Part shown: positions 51,460-59,747 of the stretch, one piece after another
How positions within the stretch are numbered: position 1 is the stretch's first letter
Layout of the letters: every line of letters begins with the position of its first letter
Assembly: GCF_015471405.1 (NCBI RefSeq)
Contig: NZ_BLVZ01000012.1
Span: forward strand, 62,001-126,000
Direction of reading: 5' to 3'
DNA length: 64,000 nt
From: Pseudomonas cichorii
GTDB lineage: Bacteria > Pseudomonadota > Gammaproteobacteria > Pseudomonadales > Pseudomonadaceae
Program-made: the position numbers and the translations under genes
The notes under the pieces: generated by a model
Told to the model about the DNA's origin: nothing
Databases searched by the model: none
The model's input: only the letters and a program-made list of their open reading frames with translations

Positions 51460-53847
51460 ATGGGGAGCTTTAAACGACACGTGCTGGGGACGGCCATTTT
51501 GTCAGCCAATTTGCTGACTGCCGGAACCTGGAGCGCCGCAGCGTTGGCCGAAGAGGCCAAAGAAGAGAGCAAGACGCTCGATACGGTTATCGTGACCGGC
51601 ACTCGGGCTCAGGAGCGCACCGCAAGCGCTTCGTTGTCACCTATCGACGTCATTTCCGGCGACAGCCTGCGCAGTTCCGGCTCTGGAGAGCTGGGTGCGG
51701 TACTGGCGCGCCTGATTCCTTCGATCAACTTTCCGCGTCCCAGTCTGGTCGACGGTGCTGAGCTGACTCGTCCTGCGCAATTGCGTGGTCTTTCGCCTGA
51801 TCAGGTGCTGGTGCTGGTCAATGGCAAGCGTCGTCATACTTCGGCCTTCGTCAACCTCGGTGGTGCGGTCGGCCGTGGCTCGGCACCTGCCGACCTGAAC
51901 GCCATTCCGCTGTCGGCCATCGATCATATCGAAGTGCTGCGTGATGGTGCGTCGGCGCGCTACGGCTCGGACGCCATCGCCGGGGTTATCAACGTCATCC
52001 TTAAAGAGGGTGATCACGGTGGTTCGATCTCCACTCAGTACGGTCAGTACAAGAAGGGTGACGGGATCAAGCGCAACATTTCGGGTAACACCGGTTTTGC
52101 CCTGGGCAGCAATGGCTTCCTCAACCTTTCCGGCGAAGGCGCAAATAACGATTACACCGACCGTGCCGGTAATGACTTCCGCCCTGCAAGCGTCGGTTCT
52201 ACCACCTACGGTCAGCATGTATTCCGTCAGGGTGAGCCGGAAACCGAAGAAGGCAAGATCCAGTTCAACGGTGGCTACACCTTCAGCGATGCTGCCGAGT
52301 TCTACAGCTTTGGCGGCTACAGCAAGCGTCGCGGTGAAACGGCAGCGTTCTACCGGGCCAGCAATGCCGGTAACAACATTCCTGCGATTTTCCCCAATGG
52401 TTACCTGCCGCTGATTCGCGGCACCCTGGAAGACACGACGCTGGTCGCCGGTTTGCGTGGCGAGCTTGCCAATAACTGGCATTACGACCTGTCTGCCAAC
52501 TACGGCAAGAACTCTTACGAGTTGCGCACCAAGACCATCAACACCTCGTTGGGTCTGGCCACTCCGCGCTCGTTCTACAACGGTACGCTGACCAACGACC
52601 AGAAGCAGCTCAGCCTGGATCTGTCCCGTGAGTTCAGTGCTGCGTGGCTGCCGTATCCAGTGTCGGTGGCGTTCGGTGCCGAGTATCTGCATCAGGGTTA
52701 TCAGATCGAGGCGGGTCAGGCCGAGTCCTACTTCCAGACCGGTAGCTCCGGGCTTGGCGGTTTCCGCGCAGCGGATGCGGGCAGCTATTCGCGGCATAAC
52801 ATTGCCCAGTATCTGGACCTGGAAACCAATATCACTGAAAAGCTCGGGGTTTCGGCTGCTGTGCGTCGCGAGGACTACAGTGACTTCGGCTCCAATACCA
52901 GTGGCTCGGTTTCGGCGCGTTACGATTTCACGCCGCGTATCGCCTTGCGCGGTAGCGTTTCGACAGGGTTCCGCGCGCCATCGCTGGCTCAGCAGAACTT
53001 CACGTATACCTCGTCGCAGTTGATCGGCAACACCATCCAGGAAGCGGGTACGTTCCCGGCCAACAGCAATGTGGCCCAACTGTTGGGTGCTGAAGATCTC
53101 AAGGCCGAGAAGTCCCGCAACTACAGCCTGGGCCTGGTGCTCAAGCCGCTGGACAATCTGACCGTGACTGCGGACGTCTACCGTATCGACATCCGTGACC
53201 GTATCTCGCTGTCCTCCAACCTGGTGCTCAACAACGCTGCAACCAACTACCTGCAAGCCAACGGTATCACTGACATCAACTACACCAGTGTCCGTTACTT
53301 CACCAATGCCACCGATACCAGCACCGATGGTATCGATCTGGTTGCCAACTACCGCTATCAGTTCGATAACGGTGTGGATTGGAACAGCACCCTGGGCTAC
53401 AACTACAACCACACCAAAGTTACTGACGTAAAAGCCAACCCGCCGGAACTCGATCAACTGGGCGTCAACCTGGTGCGTGTGGATCGTCGCGAGCGTATCG
53501 GCCTGCTGGGTGATACCACGCCGCAGCATAAACTCACGCTGGCCAACGATTTCACGATCGGCAACTGGACGCTGCACTCGAACCTGGTGCGTTATGGCGA
53601 GTTCACCAGCTATCAGGCTGCCGAGGTCAACGACCAGACATTCAAGGCTGCCTGGCTGCTGGATCTGGCAGTGGATTACAAACTCAAGAACTGGGTCTTC
53701 ACAGTGGGTGGCGACAACGTTACCGACGTTTACCCGGAGAAGCTGAACGAGTTTGCTTCCAGTGGCGGCAACCTGGCTTACAGCACCTTTTCACCTTATG
53801 GGTATAGCGGCGCGTTTTACTACGCACGTGCCACCTATAACTGGTAA
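51460..53847 (+). CDS. TonB-dependent outer-membrane receptor
   Basis: 795 residues: a signal peptide ending near AALA-EE, a TonB box-like segment TLDTVIVTGTR, a plug domain (about 45-175) with QLRGLSPDQVLVLVNGKRRH and IEVLRDGASARYGSDAIAGVIN, and a 22-stranded barrel ending with the aromatic ...YYARATYNW for outer-membrane insertion. There is no N-terminal signalling extension, so it is a transport-only receptor. The absence of nearby siderophore genes and the convergent SsuA-type binding protein make an organosulfur or other small ligand possible, but that is inference. Confidence 0.92.
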   Translation: MGSFKRHVLGTAILSANLLTAGTWSAAALAEEAKEESKTLDTVIVTGTRAQERTASASLSPIDVISGDSLRSSGSGELGAVLARLIPSINFPRPSLVDGAELTRPAQLRGLSPDQVLVLVNGKRRHTSAFVNLGGAVGRGSAPADLNAIPLSAIDHIEVLRDGASARYGSDAIAGVINVILKEGDHGGSISTQYGQYKKGDGIKRNISGNTGFALGSNGFLNLSGEGANNDYTDRAGNDFRPASVGSTTYGQHVFRQGEPETEEGKIQFNGGYTFSDAAEFYSFGGYSKRRGETAAFYRASNAGNNIPAIFPNGYLPLIRGTLEDTTLVAGLRGELANNWHYDLSANYGKNSYELRTKTINTSLGLATPRSFYNGTLTNDQKQLSLDLSREFSAAWLPYPVSVAFGAEYLHQGYQIEAGQAESYFQTGSSGLGGFRAADAGSYSRHNIAQYLDLETNITEKLGVSAAVRREDYSDFGSNTSGSVSARYDFTPRIALRGSVSTGFRAPSLAQQNFTYTSSQLIGNTIQEAGTFPANSNVAQLLGAEDLKAEKSRNYSLGLVLKPLDNLTVTADVYRIDIRDRISLSSNLVLNNAATNYLQANGITDINYTSVRYFTNATDTSTDGIDLVANYRYQFDNGVDWNSTLGYNYNHTKVTDVKANPPELDQLGVNLVRVDRRERIGLLGDTTPQHKLTLANDFTIGNWTLHSNLVRYGEFTSYQAAEVNDQTFKAAWLLDLAVDYKLKNWVFTVGGDNVTDVYPEKLNEFASSGGNLAYSTFSPYGYSGAFYYARATYNW

Positions 53848-53855
53848 TCGCTGTT

Positions 53856-53896
53856 AAAAAAATCGCCCCCGCTTATGGCGGGGGCGATTTTTTTTG
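53856..53896. terminator. Bidirectional terminator between receptor and binding protein
   Basis: AAAAAAATCGCCCCCGC pairs with the inverted GGCGGGGGCGATTTTTTTT around TTAT. The stem is near-perfect with A- and U-runs on both sides, so it serves both convergent genes. Confidence 0.93.
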
Positions 53897-53935
53897 TCTG
53901 TAGAACCCGCCATCAGGCGGGGTGAGGCGGTTGGA

Positions 53936-54964
53936 TCAGCTGCCTTGCAGCGGCTTGGCATCCTGGAAGAAATAATCTTTCCATGATTCTGGCTTGTTCT
54001 TGATCGCGCCGACGCGGTACAGGAATTCGGCCAGCGGGTAGGTGTTTTTCGGGGTGATGGTGAACTGGAACTCGGGCTTGTCGATGATCTGCAGCAGTTC
54101 GGCACGATCGATCTTGGCCTTGGTGACACGGATGTAGGTGTCTGCCGCAGCACCGATGTCCTTGCGGACAAAGTCTTCGGCTTCCGACAACGCTTCAATG
54201 AATGCCTTGTAGGTCTTCGGGTTTTCCTTGCGGAATTTCTCGGTGGCGAACAGTACGGTTGGCGAGTTTGGCCCCAGCAGGTCGTAGGTGTTGAGCACGA
54301 CATGCACGTTAGGGTTTTTCAGTTCCTGCTCCTGGAAGGGCGGGTTGGAGAAGTGCCCGGTCAGCTCGGTGCCACCGGCGATGAGGCTGGCGGCAGCGTC
54401 AGGGTGAGGCAGGCTGATGGTGTACTTGTCCAGTCGGGCGTATTCCTTGTCGCCCCATTGTTTGGCTGCTGCATATTGCAGGTAGCGCGACTGTACGGAA
54501 ACGCTCACTGCCGGCACGGCGATGCGGTCCTTTTCAGTGAAGTCGGCGATGGTCTTGACCTTGGGGTTGTTGCTGACCAGGTAGTACGGGAAGTTACCCA
54601 GCGAGGCGACGGCCTTGACGTTCTGTTTGTCCTTGGTGCGGTCCCAGATTGTCAGCAGCGGGCCGACGCCGGCGCCTGCGATATCGATGGAGCCTGACAG
54701 CAAGGCATCGTTCACGGCCGAGCCGCCGGAAAGCTGGGTCCAGTCGACCTTGATCTCCAGGCCATCCTCTTTGCCGTGCTTCTCGATCAGGTTCTGGTCG
54801 CGAACAACGTTGAGCAGCAGATAGACGATGCCGAACTGTTCGGCGATCCGTATTTCACCTTCGGCCTGCGCAGTGGCAGGCATTATCAGCGCGCCGGACA
54901 TCAGTGCAGCACCCAGGCCGATGGCGGTTGCCAGGCGAGACAGGCGTTTCGTGGGTTTTTGCAT
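53936..54964 (-). CDS. ABC transporter substrate-binding protein (SsuA/NrtA/TauA type)
   Basis: 342-residue periplasmic binding protein with an N-terminal signal peptide (LATAIGLGAALMSGALIMPATAQA). The mature part reads IRIAEQFGIVYLLLNVVRDQ, then GGSAVNDALLSGSIDIAGAGVGP and DRIAVPAVSVSVQSRYLQYAAA, typical of the nitrate/sulfonate/taurine binding family. No permease or ATPase gene is adjacent. The upstream region holds a 22-bp perfect palindrome, suggesting specific regulation. Confidence 0.9.
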   Translation of the reverse strand: MQKPTKRLSRLATAIGLGAALMSGALIMPATAQAEGEIRIAEQFGIVYLLLNVVRDQNLIEKHGKEDGLEIKVDWTQLSGGSAVNDALLSGSIDIAGAGVGPLLTIWDRTKDKQNVKAVASLGNFPYYLVSNNPKVKTIADFTEKDRIAVPAVSVSVQSRYLQYAAAKQWGDKEYARLDKYTISLPHPDAAASLIAGGTELTGHFSNPPFQEQELKNPNVHVVLNTYDLLGPNSPTVLFATEKFRKENPKTYKAFIEALSEAEDFVRKDIGAAADTYIRVTKAKIDRAELLQIIDKPEFQFTITPKNTYPLAEFLYRVGAIKNKPESWKDYFFQDAKPLQGS

Positions 54965-55022
54965 ACAAGGCTCCAGCTTTCGAGGGATATATTCAGGTGT
55001 GGAGTGAGCTTATATGCATAAA

Positions 55023-55044
55023 AAATGTTATTTAAATAACATTT
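55023..55044. promoter_or_regulatory. 22-bp perfect palindrome upstream of the binding-protein gene
   Basis: Half-site AAATGTTATTT is followed immediately by its exact complement, centred on TTTAAA, 59 bases before the start codon. It overlaps an AT-rich promoter-like segment. It is likely an operator for a dimeric regulator; the regulator is not identified. Confidence 0.65.
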
Positions 55045-55110
55045 AAGAATATTTATATGATGAATCGATAGTGGCTATTTATCATTGTTGTGCATATTGG
55101 GCGGTGCTCT

Positions 55111-56127
55111 TTATTTATCCGGCTTTGCCTTTGTGGTCGGGCCTGAGGTTTTTTTCGGTTTTGGCTTTTCATCAGGCTCGCGCAGATTTTCCAGTGCGAC
55201 TTCCTTCTTTATCAGCAGCAATTCCAGCATGCGATTCTGCTGTCGTGTGTCGACCAGACTCTGCTTGAGTTCAGTGTTCTCGTCCTGAGTGGTGCGCAGT
55301 CGTTCTTCGAACAGGGCGCATTGGGTCTGTGAGTGCTGGTACTGCTCGCTGGTGCTGGCGGCTTGTTGAGTGGTTTTGCTCAGCAAGTCTTTCTGGCTTT
55401 CCAGCTCCCGTGCCACGTTGCGGCTCTCTGTCAGCAGTCGCTCATTGTCCCGGTTCAGGCGGGTGATTTCTTCCTGGCGCATCATCAGGCTTTGTTGGGC
55501 TTGGCGCAGTTCCATCTGGACCTGTTGTAGCTGACCTTCGTGGCGTTGTTGTTCCTGAGTGCGTTGTTCCGTGATCGAGTTTCGATAGTGCTCCAGCGCT
55601 TCGCGGGCGTGCCGATGCTTTTCTTCCAGCGAACGAATCTGCCCGTCCTTGTCTTGCAGGCGCGCTTCCAGATCCTGATTGGCCTGAAGCAGTCGGGCAT
55701 TCTCCATCTGCTCGCCTTGCCGTGCCTGTTGCTGGTGGAGCAGGGCGGTGCTCTGTTGCTCGAAAGCTTCGGTCTGCCGTGCCAGTTGCTCTTGCAGCTC
55801 ATTGATACGCTGCTGCGCTGTCGCAAGGTCCTGTTGCATGGCCTTGCGATTGGCGTCGTGCTCTGCCGAAGAAAAGTCGATGCGCCCCTGGGCCTGTTCC
55901 TGCAAGCGTTGGGCAAGCCGGGCAACCAGTTCCGTCAGCTCATCGTTGATGGCAGGAGCGGGCGTGTCGGTTTCATCCAGCTCCTTGAGGTAACGATGGA
56001 TGGTGGTTTTCGAGCCGGTATTGCCCATTTCGACCCGTACGGCATCGATGCTCGGGTTTTCCCCGCGAGAGAGCAGGGCAAGCCGTGCCTTGTTCACCAG
56101 CGCCTTGTTTACACCGCCGCGAGCCAT
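55111..56127 (-). CDS. KfrA-like DNA-binding coiled-coil protein
   Basis: 338 residues. The first about 55 form the KfrA N-terminal DNA-binding domain (MARGGVNKALVNKARLALLS, then GENPSIDAVRVEMGNTGSKTTIHRYLKEL, which looks like a winged or HTH motif). Residues about 60-310 are a long Gln/Glu/Arg/Leu-rich coiled coil, and the C-terminus is a Lys/Pro tail. Plasmid KfrA proteins bind DNA and stabilise plasmids through long coiled coils; a chromosomal copy beside a recombinase suggests nucleoid or recombination control. Divergent from the recombinase across 177 bases. Confidence 0.88.
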   Translation of the reverse strand: MARGGVNKALVNKARLALLSRGENPSIDAVRVEMGNTGSKTTIHRYLKELDETDTPAPAINDELTELVARLAQRLQEQAQGRIDFSSAEHDANRKAMQQDLATAQQRINELQEQLARQTEAFEQQSTALLHQQQARQGEQMENARLLQANQDLEARLQDKDGQIRSLEEKHRHAREALEHYRNSITEQRTQEQQRHEGQLQQVQMELRQAQQSLMMRQEEITRLNRDNERLLTESRNVARELESQKDLLSKTTQQAASTSEQYQHSQTQCALFEERLRTTQDENTELKQSLVDTRQQNRMLELLLIKKEVALENLREPDEKPKPKKTSGPTTKAKPDK

Positions 56128-56136
56128 GCTGTCTCC

Positions 56137-56190
56137 TACGATTTCGTACTGTGGTATGTACCCTGTAATTACATACTATATTAAATCGTA
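56137..56190. promoter_or_regulatory. Nested inverted repeats between KfrA-like and recombinase genes
   Basis: Outer arms TACGATTT (56137-56144) and AAATCGTA (56183-56190) enclose inner arms GTATGTA (56154-56160) and TACATAC (56170-56176); the two repeats are nearly concentric. They lie just upstream of the KfrA-like start. Likely an autoregulatory operator or a recombinase-binding site. Confidence 0.65.
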
Positions 56191-56304
56191 AATCAGCGTG
56201 AAGTCTGCAATTAATTAACCTGTGATATTAGCGTATTATCCCGTGTCATACGCTTGTCTGGCCTGTGAGGGCGATATGCGCAGTACACAAAGGGGTGACA
56301 AGGC

Positions 56305-57264
56305 ATGAATGACGTCGATCGCTACATCGAGGCGGCGACCCGGGACAACACCCGGCGCAGCTACCGAGCGGCCATCGAGCATTTCGAGGTGACATGGGGC
56401 GGGTTTCTGCCGGCCACCAGCGAGAGTGTGGCCCGCTATCTGGCGGCCTATGCTGCGACCCTGTCGGTCAATACCCTGAAGCTGCGCATGTCGGCACTGG
56501 CGCAGTGGCATAACAGTCAGGGTTTTGCCGACCCGACCAAGTCCGCGATGGTGCGCAAGGTACTCAAGGGCATACGCGCCTTGCATCCCGCTCAGGAGAA
56601 GCAGGCCGAGCCTTTGCAACTGCAGGATCTTGAGCGTGTGGTTGCCTGGCTTGAAGCTCAGGCGAATGATGCGCTGGTACGGCACGATCAGGCGCAGTTG
56701 CTGCGCTGTCGCCGCGATGCGGCGCTGATCCTGCTGGGATTCTGGCGAGGGTTTCGCAGTGACGAGCTGTGCCGCCTGCAAATCGAGGACATCAAGGCGA
56801 TTCCCGAATCCGGGATCAGTCTTTACCTGCCGCGTAGCAAGGGTGATCGGGACAATATCGGCAAGACCTACCAGACCCCGGCCCTGCAGCGCCTGTGTCC
56901 GGTGCAGGCTTACATCGACTGGGTCAATTGCTGTGCCCTGGCGCGTGGCCCGGTATTTCGCTCCATCGATCGTTGGGGCAATCTGGGCGAGGAGGGCCTG
57001 CATGTCAGCAGTGTCATTCCCTTGTTGCGTCAGGCCTTCGAGCGTGCAGGTATCAGCGCCGATCAATACACCAGCCACTCGTTGCGCCGCGGGTTTGCTA
57101 CCTGGGCTCATCGCAACGGATGGGATCTCAAGTCGCTCATGGCTTACGTGGGCTGGCGGGACATGAAGTCTGCGATGCGTTACATTGAGCCGGTTACGTT
57201 CAGCGCTCCCTCCGAGGAGGTGAGCGGCTTGAAGGTTTCTTCTATTAATAAGCTGCGCCGATAG
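56305..57264 (+). CDS. Tyrosine site-specific recombinase
   Basis: 319-residue phage-integrase-family recombinase. An N-terminal SAM-like core-binding domain (about 1-95) precedes the catalytic domain with Arg151 (FWRGFRSDELCRL), Lys179, His258-x-x-Arg261 (HSLRRGF), Trp284 in place of the second His, and nucleophile Tyr293 (MRYIEP). All catalytic positions are intact. No att repeats, tRNA or cargo genes border it, so it is probably a resident chromosomal recombinase rather than the end of an integrated element. AGGGGTGA lies before the ATG. Confidence 0.9.
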   Translation: MNDVDRYIEAATRDNTRRSYRAAIEHFEVTWGGFLPATSESVARYLAAYAATLSVNTLKLRMSALAQWHNSQGFADPTKSAMVRKVLKGIRALHPAQEKQAEPLQLQDLERVVAWLEAQANDALVRHDQAQLLRCRRDAALILLGFWRGFRSDELCRLQIEDIKAIPESGISLYLPRSKGDRDNIGKTYQTPALQRLCPVQAYIDWVNCCALARGPVFRSIDRWGNLGEEGLHVSSVIPLLRQAFERAGISADQYTSHSLRRGFATWAHRNGWDLKSLMAYVGWRDMKSAMRYIEPVTFSAPSEEVSGLKVSSINKLRR

Positions 57265-57365
57265 GCAAAACTAATGAGTGATATCAGGTTTGCCAATGAG
57301 CCTTTGTCATCAATCGTGCGTAAGCTTCACTCCATCGAATTCACAACCCATCAGGAGATTCACCG

Positions 57366-57929
57366 ATGCCTATTATCAACAGCCAAGTAAAACCGTTCAA
57401 AGCAACCGCATTCAAGAACGGTGCTTTCGTCGACGTATCGGAAGCTGACTTCAAAGGTAAATGGTCTGTCGTATTCTTCTACCCAGCCGACTTCACCTTT
57501 GTTTGCCCTACCGAACTGGAAGACCTGGCTGACAACTACGCTGAGTTCCAGAAACTGGGCGTCGAGATCTACAGCGTTTCTACCGACACTCATTTTGCCC
57601 ACGCTGCATGGCACAACACTTCGCCAGCAATCGGCAAAATCCAGTACACCATGATCGGCGACCCTACTCTGCAGATCTCCCGCAACTTCGACGTGCTGAT
57701 CGAAGAAGCCGGTCTGGCTGATCGCGGTACTTTCGTGGTTAACCCTGAAGGCCAGATCAAAATCGTTGAACTGAACGATGGCGGCGTTGGCCGTGACGCT
57801 TCCGAGCTGCTGCGCAAGATCAAGGCTGCTCAATACGTCGCTGCTCACCCAGGCGAAGTCTGCCCGGCCAAGTGGAAAGAAGGCGAGGCTACCCTGGCTC
57901 CGTCCCTGGACCTGGTTGGCAAGATCTAA
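57366..57929 (+). CDS. ahpC: Alkyl hydroperoxide reductase subunit C
   Basis: 187-residue 2-Cys peroxiredoxin reducing H2O2 and organic hydroperoxides. The peroxidatic Cys47 is in FYPADFTFVCPTE and the resolving Cys166 in HPGEVCPAKW, at the family positions. CAGGAG lies 7 bases before the ATG. The codon usage is strongly biased, consistent with high expression. ahpF, its dedicated reductase, follows after 125 bases with a terminator-like hairpin between them. Confidence 0.97.
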   Translation: MPIINSQVKPFKATAFKNGAFVDVSEADFKGKWSVVFFYPADFTFVCPTELEDLADNYAEFQKLGVEIYSVSTDTHFAHAAWHNTSPAIGKIQYTMIGDPTLQISRNFDVLIEEAGLADRGTFVVNPEGQIKIVELNDGGVGRDASELLRKIKAAQYVAAHPGEVCPAKWKEGEATLAPSLDLVGKI

Positions 57930-57985
57930 GTCGTATGAAACGGCTAGGGGCTTTGAGCTCTTGAGCAAGTAAACCGCATCGCCCC

Positions 57986-58026
57986 AAAAAACGCCCGGGC
58001 GGTCATCGCCTGGGCGTTGTTTTTTC
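57986..58026 (+). terminator. Terminator/attenuator between ahpC and ahpF
   Basis: AACGCCCGGGCGGTC-type arm pairs with CGCCTGGGCGTT, followed by GTTTTTTC. The stem of about 10 bp with a U-run would leave most ahpC transcripts ending before ahpF, matching the usual excess of AhpC over AhpF. Confidence 0.85.
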
Positions 58027-58054
58027 TACCTTCGTAAAAATAGGAAGTCGCCAC

Positions 58055-59617
58055 ATGTTGGACGCCAATCTTAAAGCCCAGTTGAAATCCTACCTGGAGC
58101 GGGTTACTCGCCCCATCGAGATCGTTGCGTCCCTTGATGACGGCGCCAAATCCCAGGAAATGCTGGCTCTGCTGAACGATGTGCTCAGTGTTTCCAAAGA
58201 CATCACCCTGCAAGACAACGGCACCGATGCGCGCAAGCCGTCGTTCTCGCTGAACAGCCCGGGTCAGGATATCAGCCTGCGTTTCGCCGGCATCCCGATG
58301 GGGCACGAATTCACCTCGCTGGTCCTGGCGTTGCTGCAAACTGGCGGCTACCCACCCAAGGTCAGCGCGGAAACCATCGAACAGGTTCGCGCTCTGCAAG
58401 GCGAGTTCCGTTTCGAGACTTATTTTTCGCAGTCTTGCCAGAACTGCCCGGACGTCGTTCAGGCCTTGAACCTGATGGCAGTCCTCAATCCGAACATCAA
58501 GCACGTCGCTATCGACGGTGCGTTGTTCCAGGATGAAGTGACCGAACGCAAGATCATGTCGGTTCCGAGTATCTACCTCAATGGCGAACTGTTCGGTCAG
58601 GGCCGTATGGGCCTTGAAGAAATCCTCGCCAAGATCGACACCGGCGCCAGCGCCCGTCAGGCTGAAAAACTCAACGCCAAGGACGCCTTCGACGTTCTGG
58701 TAGTAGGCGGTGGTCCAGCCGGTTCGGCCGCAGCGGTCTACGCAGCCCGTAAAGGCATTCGTACCGGTGTTGCGGCAGAGCGTTTCGGCGGTCAGGTGCT
58801 GGACACCATGGCAATCGAGAACTTCATCTCGGTACAGCACACCGAAGGGCCGAAACTGGCCGTTGCGCTTGAAGAGCACGTCAAGCAATACAACGTCGAC
58901 ATCATGAATCTGCAGCGCGCCGACAAGCTGATTCCCGGCAAGGCCGGTGAGTTGCATGAAGTGAAGTTCGCCAGCGGTGCAAGCCTCAAGGCCAAGACCG
59001 TGATTCTGGCAACCGGCGCTCGCTGGAGGGAGATGAATGTTCCGGGCGAGCAGCAATACCGCAACAAGGGCGTTGCCTACTGCCCGCACTGCGATGGCCC
59101 ACTGTTCAAAGGCAAGCGTGTTGCAGTGATCGGTGGTGGTAACTCGGGCGTTGAAGCGGCCATTGACCTGGCGGGTATCGTGTCTCACGTCACCCTGCTG
59201 GAGTTCGATGTGCAATTGCGTGCCGATGCCGTTCTGCAACGCAAGCTGCACAGCCTGCCGAACGTTACAGTGATTACCAGCGCCCAGACCACTGAAGTGA
59301 CTGGCGATGAGCAGAAGGTCAACGGCCTGCGCTACAAGAATCGCGTGAATGGCGAGGAAGTGACTGTAGAGCTGGAAGGTATCTTCGTGCAGATCGGCTT
59401 GCTGCCTAACAGTGAATGGCTCAAGGGCACCATCGAACTGTCGCCACGTGGCGAGATCGTGGTCGATGCGCGGGGCGAAACTTCAGTGCCGGGTATTTTC
59501 GGTGCCGGTGACGTGACGGTTGCTCCTTACAAGCAGATCATCATCGCCCTGGGCGAGGGTGCCAAGGCCTCCCTGAGTGCTTTCGATCACCTGATCCGTA
59601 CCTCTGCTCCGGCCTGA
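58055..59617 (+). CDS. ahpF: Alkyl hydroperoxide reductase subunit F
   Basis: 520-residue FAD/NADH disulfide reductase that recharges AhpC. The N-terminal tandem thioredoxin-fold domain has CxxC in SQSCQNCPDVVQAL; the thioredoxin-reductase-like part has FAD motif VVGGGPAGSAAAVYAARKG, the second redox pair in AYCPHCDGPLFKG and NADH motif VIGGGNSGVEAAID. It follows ahpC and ends in a strong terminator. Confidence 0.97.
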   Translation: MLDANLKAQLKSYLERVTRPIEIVASLDDGAKSQEMLALLNDVLSVSKDITLQDNGTDARKPSFSLNSPGQDISLRFAGIPMGHEFTSLVLALLQTGGYPPKVSAETIEQVRALQGEFRFETYFSQSCQNCPDVVQALNLMAVLNPNIKHVAIDGALFQDEVTERKIMSVPSIYLNGELFGQGRMGLEEILAKIDTGASARQAEKLNAKDAFDVLVVGGGPAGSAAAVYAARKGIRTGVAAERFGGQVLDTMAIENFISVQHTEGPKLAVALEEHVKQYNVDIMNLQRADKLIPGKAGELHEVKFASGASLKAKTVILATGARWREMNVPGEQQYRNKGVAYCPHCDGPLFKGKRVAVIGGGNSGVEAAIDLAGIVSHVTLLEFDVQLRADAVLQRKLHSLPNVTVITSAQTTEVTGDEQKVNGLRYKNRVNGEEVTVELEGIFVQIGLLPNSEWLKGTIELSPRGEIVVDARGETSVPGIFGAGDVTVAPYKQIIIALGEGAKASLSAFDHLIRTSAPA

Positions 59618-59630
59618 TTGGCGGTCAGAT

Positions 59631-59668
59631 ACAAGAAAGCCCCATGAGTGATCATGGGGCTTTCTTGT
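59631..59668 (+). terminator. Rho-independent terminator after ahpF
   Basis: A 17-bp perfect stem, ACAAGAAAGCCCCATGA against its exact complement, with GTGA loop; the distal arm ends in TTTCTTGT. It can act in both directions. Confidence 0.88.
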
Positions 59669-59676
59669 ACACGGTC

Positions 59677-59737
59677 CATTCGCGAATAAATTGGCTCCTA
59701 CGGTGTACTGGCTGCAGGAGCGAATTCATTTGTGAGC
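59677..59737. repeat. REP-like repeat between ahpF and gloA
   Basis: Arms CATTCGCGAATAAATTGGCTCCTA and GCAGGAGCGAATTCATTTGTGAGC form an imperfect palindrome of the same family as those near 1640, 11130 and 39180, here more degenerate. Confidence 0.7.
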
Positions 59738-59747
59738 AGGTGACGGA

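Noticed and set aside
56128..57365. Recombinase as the border of an integrative element
   Set aside because: No flanking tRNA, direct repeats, cargo genes or composition shift; the neighbouring ahpCF genes are core genes.
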